Positions 20,712 to 30,864 are shown, counted from the first letter of the stretch. The stretch: DNA of 60,447 nt from Caballeronia sp. BR00000012568055 (GCF_029439455.1 NZ_JAQFVG010000298.1:1-60447); one strand, 5' to 3'. Notes: generated from the letters alone by a model not told the origin. Translations and numbers: made by a program.

Positions 20712-21500
20712 ATGCTGAACCGGCTGTCCGACACCAATCGCCGCGCCTTTTTCGAAGGCTTGCGCACCTTTTCTCCCGCGTTCTGGGCCACATTCGCCTG
20801 GGGCCTCGTCACCGGCGTGGCAATGGTCAAGTCCGTGCTGACCGTGCCGCAATCGCTCGGCATGACGATCGCGGTCTACGCGGGCTCGTCGCAACTGGCG
20901 GTGCTGCCGCTGTTCGCCGCCAAATTGCCGATCTGGACCGTGCTGCTGACCGCCGCGATGGTGAATCTGCGCTTTGTCATTTTCAGCGCGGGCCTCGCGC
21001 CGCATTTCTCGTATCTGCCGCTCAGGCGGCGACTGCTGCTCGGCTATTTCAACGGCGACATCATCTATCTGATGTTTTCGAAGCGGAATTTCCCGACCGG
21101 TTTCCAGCCGGGCAAGGAAGCGTATTTCTGGGGACTGGCGATGGGAAGCTGGTTCTCGTGGCAGATTTCTTCGGTGCTCGGCATTCTGCTCGCCAGCATG
21201 ATTCCCGATAACTGGGGACTCGAACTCGCCGGCACGCTCGCGCTGTTGCCGCTGATCGTTTCCGCCATCGCGACGCGCTCGACGCTGGCTGCCGTCGCCG
21301 CGGCGGGCGTCGTCGCGCTGCTGACCTTCGATCTGCCGTATCGCTTCGGCCTGCCGATCGCGGTTTTTACGGCGATGATCGTTGGCACGCTCGCGGATGT
21401 GTTTATCGAAGAGAAGGGTGGCGGGGAGCGCAAGGAGACGCGCATCGTCGTGGACAAGCCGGAAACGGATACACCTGATAGCACGGAGCAAACGCGATGA
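20712..21500 (+). CDS. azlC: AzlC-family branched-chain amino acid exporter, large subunit
   Basis: A 262-residue membrane protein with about six hydrophobic segments. Family features are FSPAFWATFAWGLVTGVAMVK near the N-terminus, YAGSSQLAVLPLFAAKLPIW, and NLRFVIFSAGLAPHF. AzlC pairs with a small AzlD partner to export branched-chain amino acids. The stop overlaps the azlD start as ATGA. The Shine-Dalgarno is weak. A TATAAT at 20617-20622 lies upstream with a TTGGCG 15 bp before it, a candidate promoter with short spacing. Confidence 0.92.
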   Translation: MLNRLSDTNRRAFFEGLRTFSPAFWATFAWGLVTGVAMVKSVLTVPQSLGMTIAVYAGSSQLAVLPLFAAKLPIWTVLLTAAMVNLRFVIFSAGLAPHFSYLPLRRRLLLGYFNGDIIYLMFSKRNFPTGFQPGKEAYFWGLAMGSWFSWQISSVLGILLASMIPDNWGLELAGTLALLPLIVSAIATRSTLAAVAAAGVVALLTFDLPYRFGLPIAVFTAMIVGTLADVFIEEKGGGERKETRIVVDKPETDTPDSTEQTR

Positions 21501-21820
21501 GTGCTTTCCAGATCTGGCTCGCCATCATCGGCATGGGTTTGGTCACAGCGGTGACACGCGCGTTCTTTCTTATCGGCGGTGAGCGCGCGGTGTTGCCACC
21601 GCGTATTCAGCGCGTGCTGCGTTATGCGCCTGCAGCGGCGCTCGCGGCGGTGGTCGTGCCGGACTTGCTGGAAACGCCCACGGGCTTTTCCATCGCGCTG
21701 TCGAATCATGCGTTGTGGGCCTCGCTGGCGGGGCTGGCGTATTACCTGAAGCGGCGCGGCATGCTGGGCACGATTGCCGTCGGCATGGTCGTGTTTACGC
21801 TGCTTCGGCTGATTTTTTGA
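21497..21820 (+). CDS. azlD: AzlD-family small exporter subunit
   Basis: A 107-residue protein with four hydrophobic segments: WLAIIGMGLVTAVTRAFFLI, the RVLRYAPAAALAAVVVPDLL motif typical of AzlD, and two C-terminal helices. It overlaps azlC by 4 bp (ATGA), so translation is coupled, and the products should form one transporter. Confidence 0.92.
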   Translation: MSAFQIWLAIIGMGLVTAVTRAFFLIGGERAVLPPRIQRVLRYAPAAALAAVVVPDLLETPTGFSIALSNHALWASLAGLAYYLKRRGMLGTIAVGMVVFTLLRLIF

Positions 21821-22192
21821 GCATCAAATACGCGCCATTCCGGATTGACGGCTAAAAGCGCGCGGTCCATTCGGTTAAAATGATGGTCTTTGTCGCCGCC
21901 CGGCGACGCATATGAGCGAGGTCGAGAGTGTTCCCGGCAGTCACCGCGCATCGCTTGCACCGCTTGCATTGCTCACGAAGCTCGCAACGCCGTTCACCAC
22001 GGGCAGGGTGCCGCCTGCGCCCGAACATCGCTCATCCTCTCCGCTCTCCCTGCTTTTTCGGTCCGCTGGCGCGGCCCTCTCCGCCCGCCTGACCCGCGCC
22101 GTCGCCGCTGTCCCGCATTCCCCCGATGAAGGCCACCCGCAGCACACCGGCCTTTCCCGCCCGAACCGCTTCTCTACTCTACGTTGACTCCC
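21821..22192 (+). promoter_or_regulatory. 372-bp leader region upstream of pgk
   Basis: No convincing gene is seen. A TTAAAAT that could serve as a -10 lies at 21875-21881, without a well-placed -35. An open frame from 21912 to 22187 has biased composition and no family features, and I do not call it. The region probably holds the pgk promoter and an untranslated leader. Confidence 0.4.
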
Positions 22193-23389
22193 ATGACGAA
22201 AGTACTGCGTTTCACCGACCTGATCGCCGAAGGCAAAGTCTCCGGCAAGCGCGTGTTCATCCGCGCGGATCTCAACGTGCCCCAGGACGATAACGGCAAC
22301 ATCACCGAAGACACGCGCGTGCGCGCATCGGTGCCGGCCATCAAGGCTGCGCTCGATGCAGGCGCCGCCGTGATGGTCACCTCGCACCTCGGCCGTCCGA
22401 CCGAAGGCCAGTTCAAGCCGGAAGATTCGCTCGCGCCGGTCGCAGCGCGCCTGTCGGAACTGCTGGGCCGCGACGTGCCGCTGGTTTCCGACTGGGTCGA
22501 TGGCGTGAACGTGCAGCCGGGCAATGTCGTGCTGCTGGAAAACTGCCGCGTCAACAAGGGCGAAAAGAAGAACGACGATGCGCTCGCGCAAAAGCTCGCC
22601 AAACTGTGCGATGTCTACGTGAACGACGCGTTCGGCACGGCGCATCGCGCGGAAGCGACCACGCACGGCATCGCGAAGTACGCGCCGGTGGCGTGCGCGG
22701 GCCCGCTGCTCGCCGCTGAACTGGACGCGCTCGGCAAGGCGCTCGGCAACCCGAAGCGTCCGCTGGTCGCGATCGTGGCGGGATCGAAGGTATCGACCAA
22801 GCTGACGATTTTGAAGTCGCTGGCGGAGAAGGTCGATCAGTTGATCGTCGGTGGCGGGATTGCCAACACGTTCATGCTGGCGTCGGGTTTGAAGATCGGC
22901 AAGTCGCTGGCGGAAGCGGATCTGGTCGGCGAAGCAAAAGAGATTATCGATGCAGCCCGCGCGCGCGGCGCATCGGTGCCGATCCCGAGCGATGTCGTGA
23001 CGGCCAAGGAATTCGCCGCCACCGCGAAAGCCGAAACCAAGCCCGTCGCGGATGTCGCCGACGACGATCTGATTCTCGATATCGGTCCGGATACGGCCAA
23101 GGCGCTCGCGCAGCAGCTTGAAACGGCGGGCACCATCGTGTGGAACGGCCCGGTCGGCGTGTTCGAATTCGATCAGTTCGGCAACGGTACGAAGACGCTG
23201 GCGCACGCCATCGCCAATTCGTCGGCATTCTCGATTGCAGGCGGCGGCGACACGCTCGCGGCCATCGCCAAGTACGACATCGCCGATAAGGTCAGCTATA
23301 TCTCGACCGGCGGCGGCGCGTTCCTCGAATTCCTGGAAGGCAAGACACTGCCTGCGGTCGAAGTGCTCGAATCGCGCGCAGGGGCTTAA
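22193..23389 (+). CDS. pgk: Phosphoglycerate kinase
   Basis: A 398-residue PGK, the ATP-forming step of lower glycolysis (reversible). It shows [86 protein letters not shown] and the C-terminal nucleotide loop [15 protein letters not shown]. The ATG at 22193 gives the canonical [10 protein letters not shown]; a TTG three codons earlier is less likely. pyk follows, with a stop-free stretch between the two. Confidence 0.98.
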   Translation: MTKVLRFTDLIAEGKVSGKRVFIRADLNVPQDDNGNITEDTRVRASVPAIKAALDAGAAVMVTSHLGRPTEGQFKPEDSLAPVAARLSELLGRDVPLVSDWVDGVNVQPGNVVLLENCRVNKGEKKNDDALAQKLAKLCDVYVNDAFGTAHRAEATTHGIAKYAPVACAGPLLAAELDALGKALGNPKRPLVAIVAGSKVSTKLTILKSLAEKVDQLIVGGGIANTFMLASGLKIGKSLAEADLVGEAKEIIDAARARGASVPIPSDVVTAKEFAATAKAETKPVADVADDDLILDIGPDTAKALAQQLETAGTIVWNGPVGVFEFDQFGNGTKTLAHAIANSSAFSIAGGGDTLAAIAKYDIADKVSYISTGGGAFLEFLEGKTLPAVEVLESRAGA

Positions 23390-23393
23390 GGCC

Positions 23394-23747
23394 TTGGCCG
23401 CCCGACAGAATCCGGTGAAGAAAGCAGTAAAGCAGGGCGCGCAAGCAGCCGGCGGCGCGCAAGAAGATGGACTGAATAACGCTCAGGAACTCGATGCCGC
23501 TGCCGAGGCGGCTCAGGTTATCGCGGAGGCGGCTCGGCCTGATGAGTCGTCTTCCGAGGAAGAAGTAACCGTACCGGAAACACCGCCCGTCATCATCGGC
23601 GGGGTGCCGGCTCACGCATTGAAGCAAATCGACAAAGCGACGCCGGCACGATCCGGCGCGCGCGCGCAACCGGTGAGCAACACCTCACTGCAAGCGCAAC
23701 GTGCTCGCAGCCTTAATACGGGCGTTCCTACAGAGACGAGGAAAGAC
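23394..23747 (+). other. Stop-free 354-bp stretch between pgk and pyk, in frame with pyk
   Basis: Starting 4 bp after the pgk stop, a TTG opens a frame that runs 118 codons without a stop straight into the pyk ATG. The conceptual product is low-complexity and charged: Lys-rich at first (PVKKAVKQG), then Ala/Glu-rich, acidic (DESSSEEEVTVPETPP), and basic at the end. GC3 is lower than in pgk or pyk but codon usage is not random. It could be an alternative N-terminal extension of pyruvate kinase, a separate disordered peptide, or just a leader. I do not call it a gene. Confidence 0.35.
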
Positions 23748-25184
23748 ATGCATCGCGCTACCAAGATCGTTGCCACCATCGGACCGGCTTCCAGCAATCC
23801 GGACATCCTGCTTCAGATGATGCAGGCCGGACTGGACGTGGTCCGCTTCAATTTCTCCCACGGTTCCGCCGACGACCATCGTCAGCGCGCCGAATGGGTC
23901 CGCGAGGCCGCGCGCCAGGTAGGCCGCGAGGTTGCCATCATGGCGGACCTCCAAGGCCCGAAAATCCGCGTCGGCAAGTTCGAAAACAACAAGACTTTGC
24001 TGGTCGCGGGCAACACGTTCATTCTCGATGCGGGCTGCACGCTCGGCAATAACGATCGCGTCGGTCTGGACTACAAGGACCTGCCGCGCGATCTGCGTGC
24101 CGGCGACGTGCTGCTGCTCAACGACGGCCTGATCGTGCTCGACGTCACGCGCGTGATCGGTGAAGAGATTCACACGGTCGTGAAGGTCGGCGGCGAGTTG
24201 TCGAACAACAAGGGTATCAATCGGCAAGGCGGGGGGCTGACCGCGCCCGCGCTGACCGAGAAAGACATGGAGGACATCAAGACGGCGATGTCGCTCGGCG
24301 CGGATTTCGTCGCGGTGTCGTTCCCGAAGAATGCGACCGATATGGAGATGGCGCGTCAGCTTGCGAATATCGCGGGCGCGCCTTACGGCATCAAGCCGAA
24401 GATGATCGCGAAGATCGAGCGCGCCGAAGCCATTCCGGCGCTGCAAGGCATTCTCGATGCGTCCGACGGCATCATGGTCGCGCGTGGCGATCTGGCCGTG
24501 GAAGTGGGCAACGCGGCGGTGCCGGCGCTGCAAAAGCGCATGATCCGCATGGCGCGCGAGTCGAACAAGCTCGTGATCACCGCCACGCAGATGATGGAAT
24601 CGATGATCCACGCGCCGGTGCCGACGCGCGCGGAAGTATCGGACGTGGCGAATGCCGTGCTCGACGGCACGGACGCGGTGATGCTGTCCGCCGAAACCGC
24701 TGCGGGTAAATATCCGGTCACGACCATCGAAACGATGGCGGCGGTGTGCGTGGAAGCGGAGAAGTCGGAAGAGTCACAGCTCGACCGCGATTTCCTCGAC
24801 CGCACGTTCACGCGCATCGACCAGTCGATCGCGATGGGCGCGTTGTTCACCGCGTATCACCTCGGCGCGAAAGCCGTGGTTGCGCTGACGGAATCCGGCT
24901 CGACCGCGCTGTGGATGTCGCGCCACTGGACGCATGTGCCGATCTTCGCGCTGACGCCGCGCGTGGCGAGCGAACGCACGATGTCGCTGTATCGCAATGT
25001 CACGCCGCTGCATCTCGATACCAATATGGATCGCGATCTCGCGCTGAATCAGGCGCTGGAAGTGGTCGTGTCGAAGGGTTACGCAGCGCGCGGCGATATG
25101 GTCGTGCTGACCGTCGGCGAACCGATGGGCGCGGCGGGCGGTACGAACACGCTGAAGATCGTGCGCGTCGGCGATCATTTCTAA
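23748..25184 (+). CDS. pyk: Pyruvate kinase
   Basis: A 478-residue pyruvate kinase, the last ATP-forming step of glycolysis. Motifs are TKIVATIGPASSNPDIL, VVRFNFSHGSADDH, IMADLQGPKIRVGKFE, the catalytic segment KMIAKIERAEAIPAL, GIMVARGDLAVEVGN, and ITATQMMESMIHAPVPTRAEVSD (shown here in part: ATQMMESMI). The C-terminal regulatory-type domain is present. The ATG at 23748 has GAGGAAAG just upstream and gives a normal length. The frame continues 118 codons further upstream, so a longer form cannot be excluded. Confidence 0.97.
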   Translation: MHRATKIVATIGPASSNPDILLQMMQAGLDVVRFNFSHGSADDHRQRAEWVREAARQVGREVAIMADLQGPKIRVGKFENNKTLLVAGNTFILDAGCTLGNNDRVGLDYKDLPRDLRAGDVLLLNDGLIVLDVTRVIGEEIHTVVKVGGELSNNKGINRQGGGLTAPALTEKDMEDIKTAMSLGADFVAVSFPKNATDMEMARQLANIAGAPYGIKPKMIAKIERAEAIPALQGILDASDGIMVARGDLAVEVGNAAVPALQKRMIRMARESNKLVITATQMMESMIHAPVPTRAEVSDVANAVLDGTDAVMLSAETAAGKYPVTTIETMAAVCVEAEKSEESQLDRDFLDRTFTRIDQSIAMGALFTAYHLGAKAVVALTESGSTALWMSRHWTHVPIFALTPRVASERTMSLYRNVTPLHLDTNMDRDLALNQALEVVVSKGYAARGDMVVLTVGEPMGAAGGTNTLKIVRVGDHF

Positions 25185-25215
25185 GAAGCATGCAGAGTCA
25201 ATAAGCGCGCAGGAC

Positions 25216-25251
25216 GACGAAGGCTCCTTTTTTAATAAAGGAGCCTTCGTC
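25216..25251 (+). terminator. Strong hairpin after pyk, possible terminator
   Basis: A long perfect stem (GACGAAGGCTCCTTT / AAAGGAGCCTTCGTC) with the T-rich part in the loop side. No clear T-tract follows, so it may stop RNA polymerase weakly or protect the 3' end of the pgk-pyk message. Confidence 0.6.
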
Positions 25252-25339
25252 AGTCATAGGCATCTAAAAAGCCGAAAGCCGCCTTAGAGCGGAATCATGT
25301 GCGCCAAAGAATTCGTTTTACCTTTGGAGTCTCACCACA

Positions 25340-26404
25340 ATGCCTCTCGTATCAATGCGTCAATTGCTGGATCACGCAGCCGAACACAGCTACGGTCTCC
25401 CGGCTTTCAATGTCAACAATCTCGAACAGGTTCAGGCCATCATGCAGGCCGCGCACGAAGTCGGCGCGCCGGTCATCATGCAGGCGTCCGCTGGTGCGCG
25501 TAAGTACGCGGGCGAAGCGTTTCTGCGTCATCTGATCGAAGCGGCGGTCGAGTCGTATCCGCATATTCCGGTCGTGATGCATCAGGATCACGGGCAATCG
25601 CCGGCTGTCTGCATGGCCGCGATCCGCTCGGGTTTCACCAGCGTGATGATGGACGGCTCGCTCGAAGCAGACGGCAAGAGCGTGGCATCGTATGAGTACA
25701 ACGTCGCGGTGTCGAAGCAGGTTGTGGAGTTTTCGCACTCCATCGGCGTCACGGTCGAAGCTGAGCTGGGCGTGCTCGGCTCGCTCGAAACCATGAAGGG
25801 CGACAAGGAGGACGGCCACGGCGCGGAAGGCACCATGACGCGCGAGCAGTTGCTTACCGACGTCGAACAGGCCGCCGACTTCGTCAAGCAGACGCAGTGC
25901 GATGCGTTGGCCATTGCCATCGGCACGTCGCACGGCGCGTACAAGTTCTCCAAGAAGCCGACGGGCGATATTCTCGCCATCGAGCGGATCAAGGAGATTC
26001 ACCAGCGCATTCCGAACACGCACCTCGTCATGCACGGTTCGTCGTCGGTGCCGCAGGAATTGCTGGCGGAAATCCGCGAATTCGGCGGCGATATGAAGGA
26101 AACCTACGGCGTGCCGGTTGAAGAAATTCAGGAAGGCATCAAGTTCGGCGTGCGCAAGGTGAATATCGATACCGACCTGCGCCTCGCGATCACCGGCGCG
26201 ATCCGCCGCTTCATGTTCGAAAACCCGTCGAAGTTCGATCCGCGCGACTTCCTCAAGCCCGCGCGCGAAGCGACCAAGGAAATCTGCCGCCAGCGTTACA
26301 TGCAGTTCGGCTGCGAAGGCATGGCCGGCAAGATCAAGCCGATTCCGCTCGACAAGATCGCCGAAAAGTACAAGTCCGGCGAGCTGGCGCAGATCGTGAA
26401 ATGA
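25340..26404 (+). CDS. fba: Class II fructose-bisphosphate aldolase (Calvin-type subfamily)
   Basis: A 354-residue zinc-dependent aldolase. It begins [19 protein letters not shown] and shows the metal-site segments [54 protein letters not shown] and the substrate-binding [19 protein letters not shown]. The length and the [13 protein letters not shown] tail fit the CbbA-type subgroup seen in Burkholderia, where the enzyme serves both glycolysis and gluconeogenesis. No cbb genes are nearby, so no Calvin-cycle role is implied. Confidence 0.96.
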   Translation: MPLVSMRQLLDHAAEHSYGLPAFNVNNLEQVQAIMQAAHEVGAPVIMQASAGARKYAGEAFLRHLIEAAVESYPHIPVVMHQDHGQSPAVCMAAIRSGFTSVMMDGSLEADGKSVASYEYNVAVSKQVVEFSHSIGVTVEAELGVLGSLETMKGDKEDGHGAEGTMTREQLLTDVEQAADFVKQTQCDALAIAIGTSHGAYKFSKKPTGDILAIERIKEIHQRIPNTHLVMHGSSSVPQELLAEIREFGGDMKETYGVPVEEIQEGIKFGVRKVNIDTDLRLAITGAIRRFMFENPSKFDPRDFLKPAREATKEICRQRYMQFGCEGMAGKIKPIPLDKIAEKYKSGELAQIVK

Positions 26405-26442
26405 GACTGATCTGATTCCGGCGTCATTTGTAAAGTAAAATC

Positions 26443-26478
26443 AACGGGTTCCGGGTTCGGAGCCCGTTCGCTTTTTCT
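26443..26478 (+). terminator. Rho-independent terminator after fba
   Basis: The stem AACGGG...CCCGTT with inner pairs (TTCC/GGAG part) is followed by CGCTTTTTCTC. It lies 38 bp after the fba stop. Confidence 0.78.
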
Positions 26479-26552
26479 CTCGTTTTTTGTTCGGCACACT
26501 CGTCGCCGCTTTGCAGCCCAAAGCGGCGAATCACTTTTTCCGGTACACGACG

Positions 26553-27443
26553 ATGTCCACGTTATACGAATCCACGATCAAATCGCTGCCGCTGCTCGGC
26601 CGCGGCAAGGTCCGCGACAACTACGCCGTCGGTCAGGACAAGCTCCTGATCGTCACGACCGACCGCCTTTCCGCATTCGATGTCGTCATGGGCGAGCCGA
26701 TTCCGAACAAGGGCCGCGTGCTGAACACCATGGCCGACTTCTGGTTCGAGAAGCTGGGCCATATCGTGCCGAATCACAATACGGGCATCGATCCGGCGAC
26801 GGTGGTATCGGCGGAAGAAGCGGAACAGGTGAAGGGCCGCGCGGTGGTCGTCAAGCGCCTGGAGCCGATTCTGGTCGAAGCCGTGGTGCGCGGTTATCTC
26901 GCGGGCAGCGGCTGGAAGGACTATCAGGCGACGGGTTCGGTCTGCGGCGTGGAATTGCCGCCGGGTTTGCAGAACGCGCAAAAGCTGCCCGAGCCGATCT
27001 TCACGCCCGCCGCGAAGGCCGAAATGGGCCATCACGACGAAAACATCACCTACGATGACATGGAACGCCGGATCGGCACGGAGCTGTCCGCGACGATCAA
27101 GCGCATTTCCATCGAGCTGTACAAGGCGGCGGCGGAGTTCGCGGCGACGCGCGGCATCATCATCGCGGATACGAAGTTCGAATTCGGGCTGGATAACAAG
27201 GGCGAGCTGTATCTGATGGACGAAGTGCTCACCGCCGATTCGTCGCGCTTCTGGCCTGCGGACGGTTATCAGGTCGGCACCAATCCGCCGTCGTTCGATA
27301 AGCAGTTCGTGCGCGACTGGCTGGAAACGCAGCCGTGGAAGAAGGAGCCGCCCGCGCCGAAGTTGCCGGATGAGGTGATCGCCAAAACGTCGGAGAAATA
27401 TCAGGAAGCGTTGCAACGCCTGACCGGCCAGACGCTTGATTGA
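26553..27443 (+). CDS. purC: SAICAR synthetase (phosphoribosylaminoimidazole-succinocarboxamide synthase)
   Basis: A 296-residue PurC that joins CAIR and aspartate in de novo purine synthesis. It shows [51 protein letters not shown], the ATP-site [13 protein letters not shown], and [17 protein letters not shown]. The start at 26553 (MSTLYESTI) is the family start; the frame is open 22 codons further upstream. The length is that of the longer, single-domain bacterial and fungal type. purE follows with 11 bp between the stop and its ATG. Confidence 0.97.
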   Translation: MSTLYESTIKSLPLLGRGKVRDNYAVGQDKLLIVTTDRLSAFDVVMGEPIPNKGRVLNTMADFWFEKLGHIVPNHNTGIDPATVVSAEEAEQVKGRAVVVKRLEPILVEAVVRGYLAGSGWKDYQATGSVCGVELPPGLQNAQKLPEPIFTPAAKAEMGHHDENITYDDMERRIGTELSATIKRISIELYKAAAEFAATRGIIIADTKFEFGLDNKGELYLMDEVLTADSSRFWPADGYQVGTNPPSFDKQFVRDWLETQPWKKEPPAPKLPDEVIAKTSEKYQEALQRLTGQTLD

Positions 27444-27454
27444 GTAAGACGACG

Positions 27455-27967
27455 ATGACGAACGAAGCACATACGCATAACGCGCCGCTCGTCGGCGTAT
27501 TGATGGGTTCCAGTTCCGACTGGGACGTGATGAAGAACGCCGTCGCCATGCTTCAGGAATTCGGCGTGCCGTACGAAGCGAAGGTTGTCTCCGCGCATCG
27601 CATGCCGGACGAAATGTTCGCCTACGCGGAAAGCGCGCGTGAACGCGGTCTGCAAGCGATTATCGCGGGAGCGGGCGGCGCGGCGCATTTGCCGGGCATG
27701 CTGGCGGCGAAGACCACTCTGCCGGTGCTCGGCGTGCCGGTGGCAAGCAAGTATCTGAAGGGCGTCGATTCGCTGCATTCGATCGTGCAGATGCCCAAGG
27801 GCGTGCCGGTCGCGACGTTCGCTATCGGTGAAGCGGGCGCGGCTAACGCGGCGCTGTTCGCGGTATCGATTTTGAGCGTGACGGATGCGCGCTATGCCGA
27901 AGCGCTCGCCGCGTTTCGCGTGAAGCAGAATCAGGCAGCACACGATATGTCGTTGCCGCCGCTTTGA
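27455..27967 (+). CDS. purE: N5-carboxyaminoimidazole ribonucleotide mutase
   Basis: A 170-residue class I PurE, which turns N5-CAIR into CAIR. Motifs are [69 protein letters not shown] and [18 protein letters not shown]. The ATG at 27455 is preferred; an in-frame TTG at 27440 overlaps the purC stop. It works with PurK, encoded downstream. Confidence 0.97.
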   Translation: MTNEAHTHNAPLVGVLMGSSSDWDVMKNAVAMLQEFGVPYEAKVVSAHRMPDEMFAYAESARERGLQAIIAGAGGAAHLPGMLAAKTTLPVLGVPVASKYLKGVDSLHSIVQMPKGVPVATFAIGEAGAANAALFAVSILSVTDARYAEALAAFRVKQNQAAHDMSLPPL

Positions 27968-27977
27968 TCGTTTTTTC

Positions 27978-28003
27978 GATGCGCCGTCCATGGTCGGCGC
28001 ATC
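27978..28003. repeat. Perfect 9-bp inverted repeat between purE and purK
   Basis: GATGCGCCG and CGGCGCATC are separated by 8 bp. No T-tract follows on either strand, so this is not a standard terminator. It may be an RNA hairpin that separates purE and purK expression. Confidence 0.55.
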
Positions 28004-28092
28004 CCACTTTGCTGTTCTGAAACGCCCGAAAGCACGAAGAAGCCGCACGCGTCGCCCACAGTCCGCAACGTAGTCCCCACGTTCAGCCCACG

Positions 28093-29280
28093 ATGAACCC
28101 ACAATCCTCCCCAATCTCCCCGATTTTGCCCGGCGCCTGGCTCGGCATGGTCGGCGGCGGCCAGCTTGGCCGCATGTTCTGCTTCGCCGCGCAGTCGATG
28201 GGCTATCGCGTCGCCGTGCTCGATCCCGATCAGACCAGTCCCGCAGGCGCGGTCGCCGATCGGCATATTCGCGCGGCGTATGACGATAAGGCTGCGTTGA
28301 CCGAACTTGGCCGGCTGTGTGCGGCTGTATCGACGGAATTCGAAAATGTGCCGGCTGCCAGCCTCGAATTTCTCGCGACTTGCACGTTCGTCAGTCCTGC
28401 GGCGAGCTGTGTGGCGATTGCGCAGGATCGGGTGGCGGAGAAGCGGTTTATTGCGGAATCGGGCGTGCCGGTCGCGCCGCATGTGGTGATCGAGTCGTCG
28501 GCGGCGCTTGATGCATTGGCTGACGAGAAGATCGCCGCCGTGCTGCCGGGCATTCTCAAGACCGCGCGACTGGGCTACGACGGCAAAGGACAGGTGAGCG
28601 TGCGCAATGTGCAGGAAGTGCGCACGGCGTATGCGTCGCTGTCGGGCGTGGCGTGCGTGCTGGAAAAGCGCATGCCGCTTAAGTACGAAGTGTCCGTGCT
28701 GATCGCGCGTGGCAGCGATGGCAAGTCCGCCGTGTTCCCCCTCGCGCAGAATTCGCATGTGGGCGGCATTCTGGCCAAGACCGTGGTGCCCGCGCCGGAT
28801 GCATCGGATTCGCTGGTCGCGCAGGCGCAGGACGCGGCGCTGACGATTGCTGCAAAGCTCGGTTACGTAGGCGTGCTGTGCGTCGAATTTTTCGTGCTGG
28901 AAGACGGGTCGCTGATCGCCAATGAAATGGCCCCGCGCCCGCACAATTCCGGCCACTATACAGTCGATGCCTGCGCCACCAGCCAGTTCGAGCAGCAAGT
29001 GCGCGCGATGACCGGCATGCCGCTCGGCGATACGCGCCAGCATTCGCCCGCCGCGATGCTGAATCTGCTCGGCGATATCTGGTTCGATGGCAAGAAGTCG
29101 CGCCCGCCCGCGTGGCCCGAAGTCGCATCGATGCCTGCCGCGCGGTTGCATCTGTACGGCAAGGAGGAAGCGCGTCCGGGCCGCAAAATGGGGCATATCA
29201 ACTTCACGGCGGCGACGCTTGAAGAGGCGCGCACGGCGGCGCGCGACTGTGCGCGCATGCTGCATATCGCGCTTGATTAA
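28093..29280 (+). CDS. purK: N5-carboxyaminoimidazole ribonucleotide synthase
   Basis: A 395-residue ATP-grasp enzyme that carboxylates AIR. It shows [84 protein letters not shown], and [18 protein letters not shown]. It is full length and lies 125 bp after purE. Confidence 0.97.
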   Translation: MNPQSSPISPILPGAWLGMVGGGQLGRMFCFAAQSMGYRVAVLDPDQTSPAGAVADRHIRAAYDDKAALTELGRLCAAVSTEFENVPAASLEFLATCTFVSPAASCVAIAQDRVAEKRFIAESGVPVAPHVVIESSAALDALADEKIAAVLPGILKTARLGYDGKGQVSVRNVQEVRTAYASLSGVACVLEKRMPLKYEVSVLIARGSDGKSAVFPLAQNSHVGGILAKTVVPAPDASDSLVAQAQDAALTIAAKLGYVGVLCVEFFVLEDGSLIANEMAPRPHNSGHYTVDACATSQFEQQVRAMTGMPLGDTRQHSPAAMLNLLGDIWFDGKKSRPPAWPEVASMPAARLHLYGKEEARPGRKMGHINFTAATLEEARTAARDCARMLHIALD

Positions 29281-29313
29281 GATTTTCCGTAGTTTCTTTT
29301 GTAGTTCGATGCA

Positions 29314-30345
29314 ATGACCATCATCCATCCGAGCGCCGCGCAGATCGACGAAGCCGCGGCGCTGCTCGATGCCGGCGAACTCGTCGCCTTTCCGACCGAA
29401 ACCGTCTACGGACTCGGCGGTGACGCCGAAAATCCCGATGCCATCGCGCGAATTTATGCGGCGAAGGGCAGGCCTGCGAATCATCCGGTGATCGTGCATC
29501 TCGCGCCCGAAGCCGATCCGGGTTATTGGGTGCGCGCGCTTCCCGCTGACGCACAAAAACTGATCGATGCCTTCTGGCCCGGACCTCTGACGCTGATTCT
29601 CAAGCGTGCTGACCATATTCCCGCTGCGGTGAGCGGCGGACAGGATTCGGTCGGCGTGCGGTGTCCGTCGCATCCGGTGGCGCAGGCGTTGCTGTCGGCG
29701 TTTCATCGGCGGCGCGTGGGAACGGGGAAGCAGGGCGGCGTGGCGGGGCCATCGGCGAATCGGTTCGGGCATGTCAGTCCGACGACCGCGCAGCATGTGC
29801 GCGAGGAATTCGGTAACGCCGTGCATGTCGTCGATGGTGGTGCGGCGGACGTCGGTATCGAATCGACTATTTTGGATTTGTCGCGTGGGTTTCCGGCGTT
29901 GCTGCGGCCGGGTCATGTGAGTCCGCAGCAGATCGCAGATGTGATCGGCCGGCCGCCGCGTTTGCCCGATGGCAGCGATGCAACTGCGCCGAGGGCATCG
30001 GGGACGCTGAAGGCGCATTACGCGCCGCGCACGCCTTTGGTTTTGCTGCCGTTTGAGTCGTTAGAACCGCTGATTGCTTCGTTCGATCGGGCGAGTGGGA
30101 AGAAGGTAGCGCTGGTGGCGCGGCCATCGAGTGCGGGGGAATGGGCGCATGCGGGGCACGTGCACTTCATCGCCGCGCCGGAAGATCCGCAGAGCTATGC
30201 GCGCGAGTTGTATGGCTTGCTGCGCGCGCTGGATCGGGCGAATGTCGAGCGGATTTTGATCGAGAAGCTGCCGGAGACGATGGAGTGGATTGCTGTTAAT
30301 GATCGGTTGGGACGGGCGGCGGCGGCGTTTGAGGCGGCGGAGTGA
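29314..30345 (+). CDS. L-threonylcarbamoyladenylate synthase, Sua5 type
   Basis: A 343-residue protein with an N-terminal YrdC/TsaC domain (VAFPTETVYGLGGDAENP, KGRPANHPVIVHL, SVGVRCPSHPVAQAL, VAGPSANRFGHVSPTTAQHV) and a C-terminal Sua5 domain after the linker GTLKAHYAPRTPLVLL. It makes threonylcarbamoyl-AMP, the precursor of t6A37 in ANN-decoding tRNAs. The length separates it from the short TsaC form. It follows purK by 33 bp and is probably co-transcribed. Confidence 0.95.
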   Translation: MTIIHPSAAQIDEAAALLDAGELVAFPTETVYGLGGDAENPDAIARIYAAKGRPANHPVIVHLAPEADPGYWVRALPADAQKLIDAFWPGPLTLILKRADHIPAAVSGGQDSVGVRCPSHPVAQALLSAFHRRRVGTGKQGGVAGPSANRFGHVSPTTAQHVREEFGNAVHVVDGGAADVGIESTILDLSRGFPALLRPGHVSPQQIADVIGRPPRLPDGSDATAPRASGTLKAHYAPRTPLVLLPFESLEPLIASFDRASGKKVALVARPSSAGEWAHAGHVHFIAAPEDPQSYARELYGLLRALDRANVERILIEKLPETMEWIAVNDRLGRAAAAFEAAE

Positions 30346-30464
30346 GGGCTCGATGCGCGCCGGTTGCTCCGCGTATGCGGAGATTGAACCATGCCTGAAG
30401 CATTGGAAACACGATCGTCGAGGGGTTTCTCCGCGTGCGCGGATTTTGTTGCCCGTTCTAAACC

Positions 30465-30773
30465 TTAAGCGTGCTTGACCTCGCGCGGAGTGACTTCGCG
30501 TTCGATCCGACGCACAAGTTCACGTTCCGCGATCTTCATGTCGTACGTGACCTGAAGATTCATCCATGTCTGAGCGTCACCGCCGAAATAACGCGCGAGG
30601 CGAAGTGCTGTATCCGGCTTGACGCCTCGCCGCTCGCGAACGATGTCGTTGATGCGGCTGGGTGGGACGTGTAACGCACCTGCAAGCGCGTTCGCATTCA
30701 TTCCCAACGGTGCGAGGTAATCCTCGCGCAGAATTTCGCCCGGATGGACCGGACGCATATCGTTCTTGAACAT
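30465..30773 (-). CDS. HigA-family antitoxin-like HTH protein, no toxin partner seen
   Basis: A 102-residue XRE-type helix-turn-helix protein with the HigA signature: MRPVHPGEILREDYLAPLG, ANALAGALHVPPSRINDIV, and GVKPDTALRLARYFGGDAQ followed by WMNLQVTYDMKIAE. GAGGTG lies 5 bp upstream of the ATG at 30773. In higBA loci the toxin gene precedes higA on the same strand, but here only 91 bp separate this start from the end of the GDSL gene and that space holds a terminator. No RelE/HigB-like frame is seen on the other side either, so it looks orphaned. Confidence 0.9.
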   Translation of the reverse strand: MFKNDMRPVHPGEILREDYLAPLGMNANALAGALHVPPSRINDIVRERRGVKPDTALRLARYFGGDAQTWMNLQVTYDMKIAERELVRRIEREVTPREVKHA

Positions 30774-30810
30774 CTAACACCTCGTTTTAGTGTCCGCTTC
30801 CCGCGAACAC

Positions 30811-30843
30811 AAAAAAACCGCCCGGCAGTCCCTCGCCGGGCGG
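30811..30843 (-). terminator. Rho-independent terminator of the GDSL gene
   Basis: On the minus strand a perfect 9-bp stem (CCGCCCGGC / GCCGGGCGG) is followed by seven T. It lies 22 bp past the stop of the lipoprotein gene and just upstream of the HigA-like gene. Confidence 0.9.
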
Positions 30844-30864
30844 CTCTTTACCACTCTAAAAAAC

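Noticed and set aside
21912..22187. 91-codon frame in the pgk leader
   Set aside because: Biased Ser/Ala/Pro composition, no start signal of note and no family features. It ends inside the pgk start region.
23292..23669. 125-codon minus-strand frame across the pgk-pyk junction
   Set aside because: It overlaps the pgk end, is Arg/Leu-rich without features and has no ribosome-binding site.
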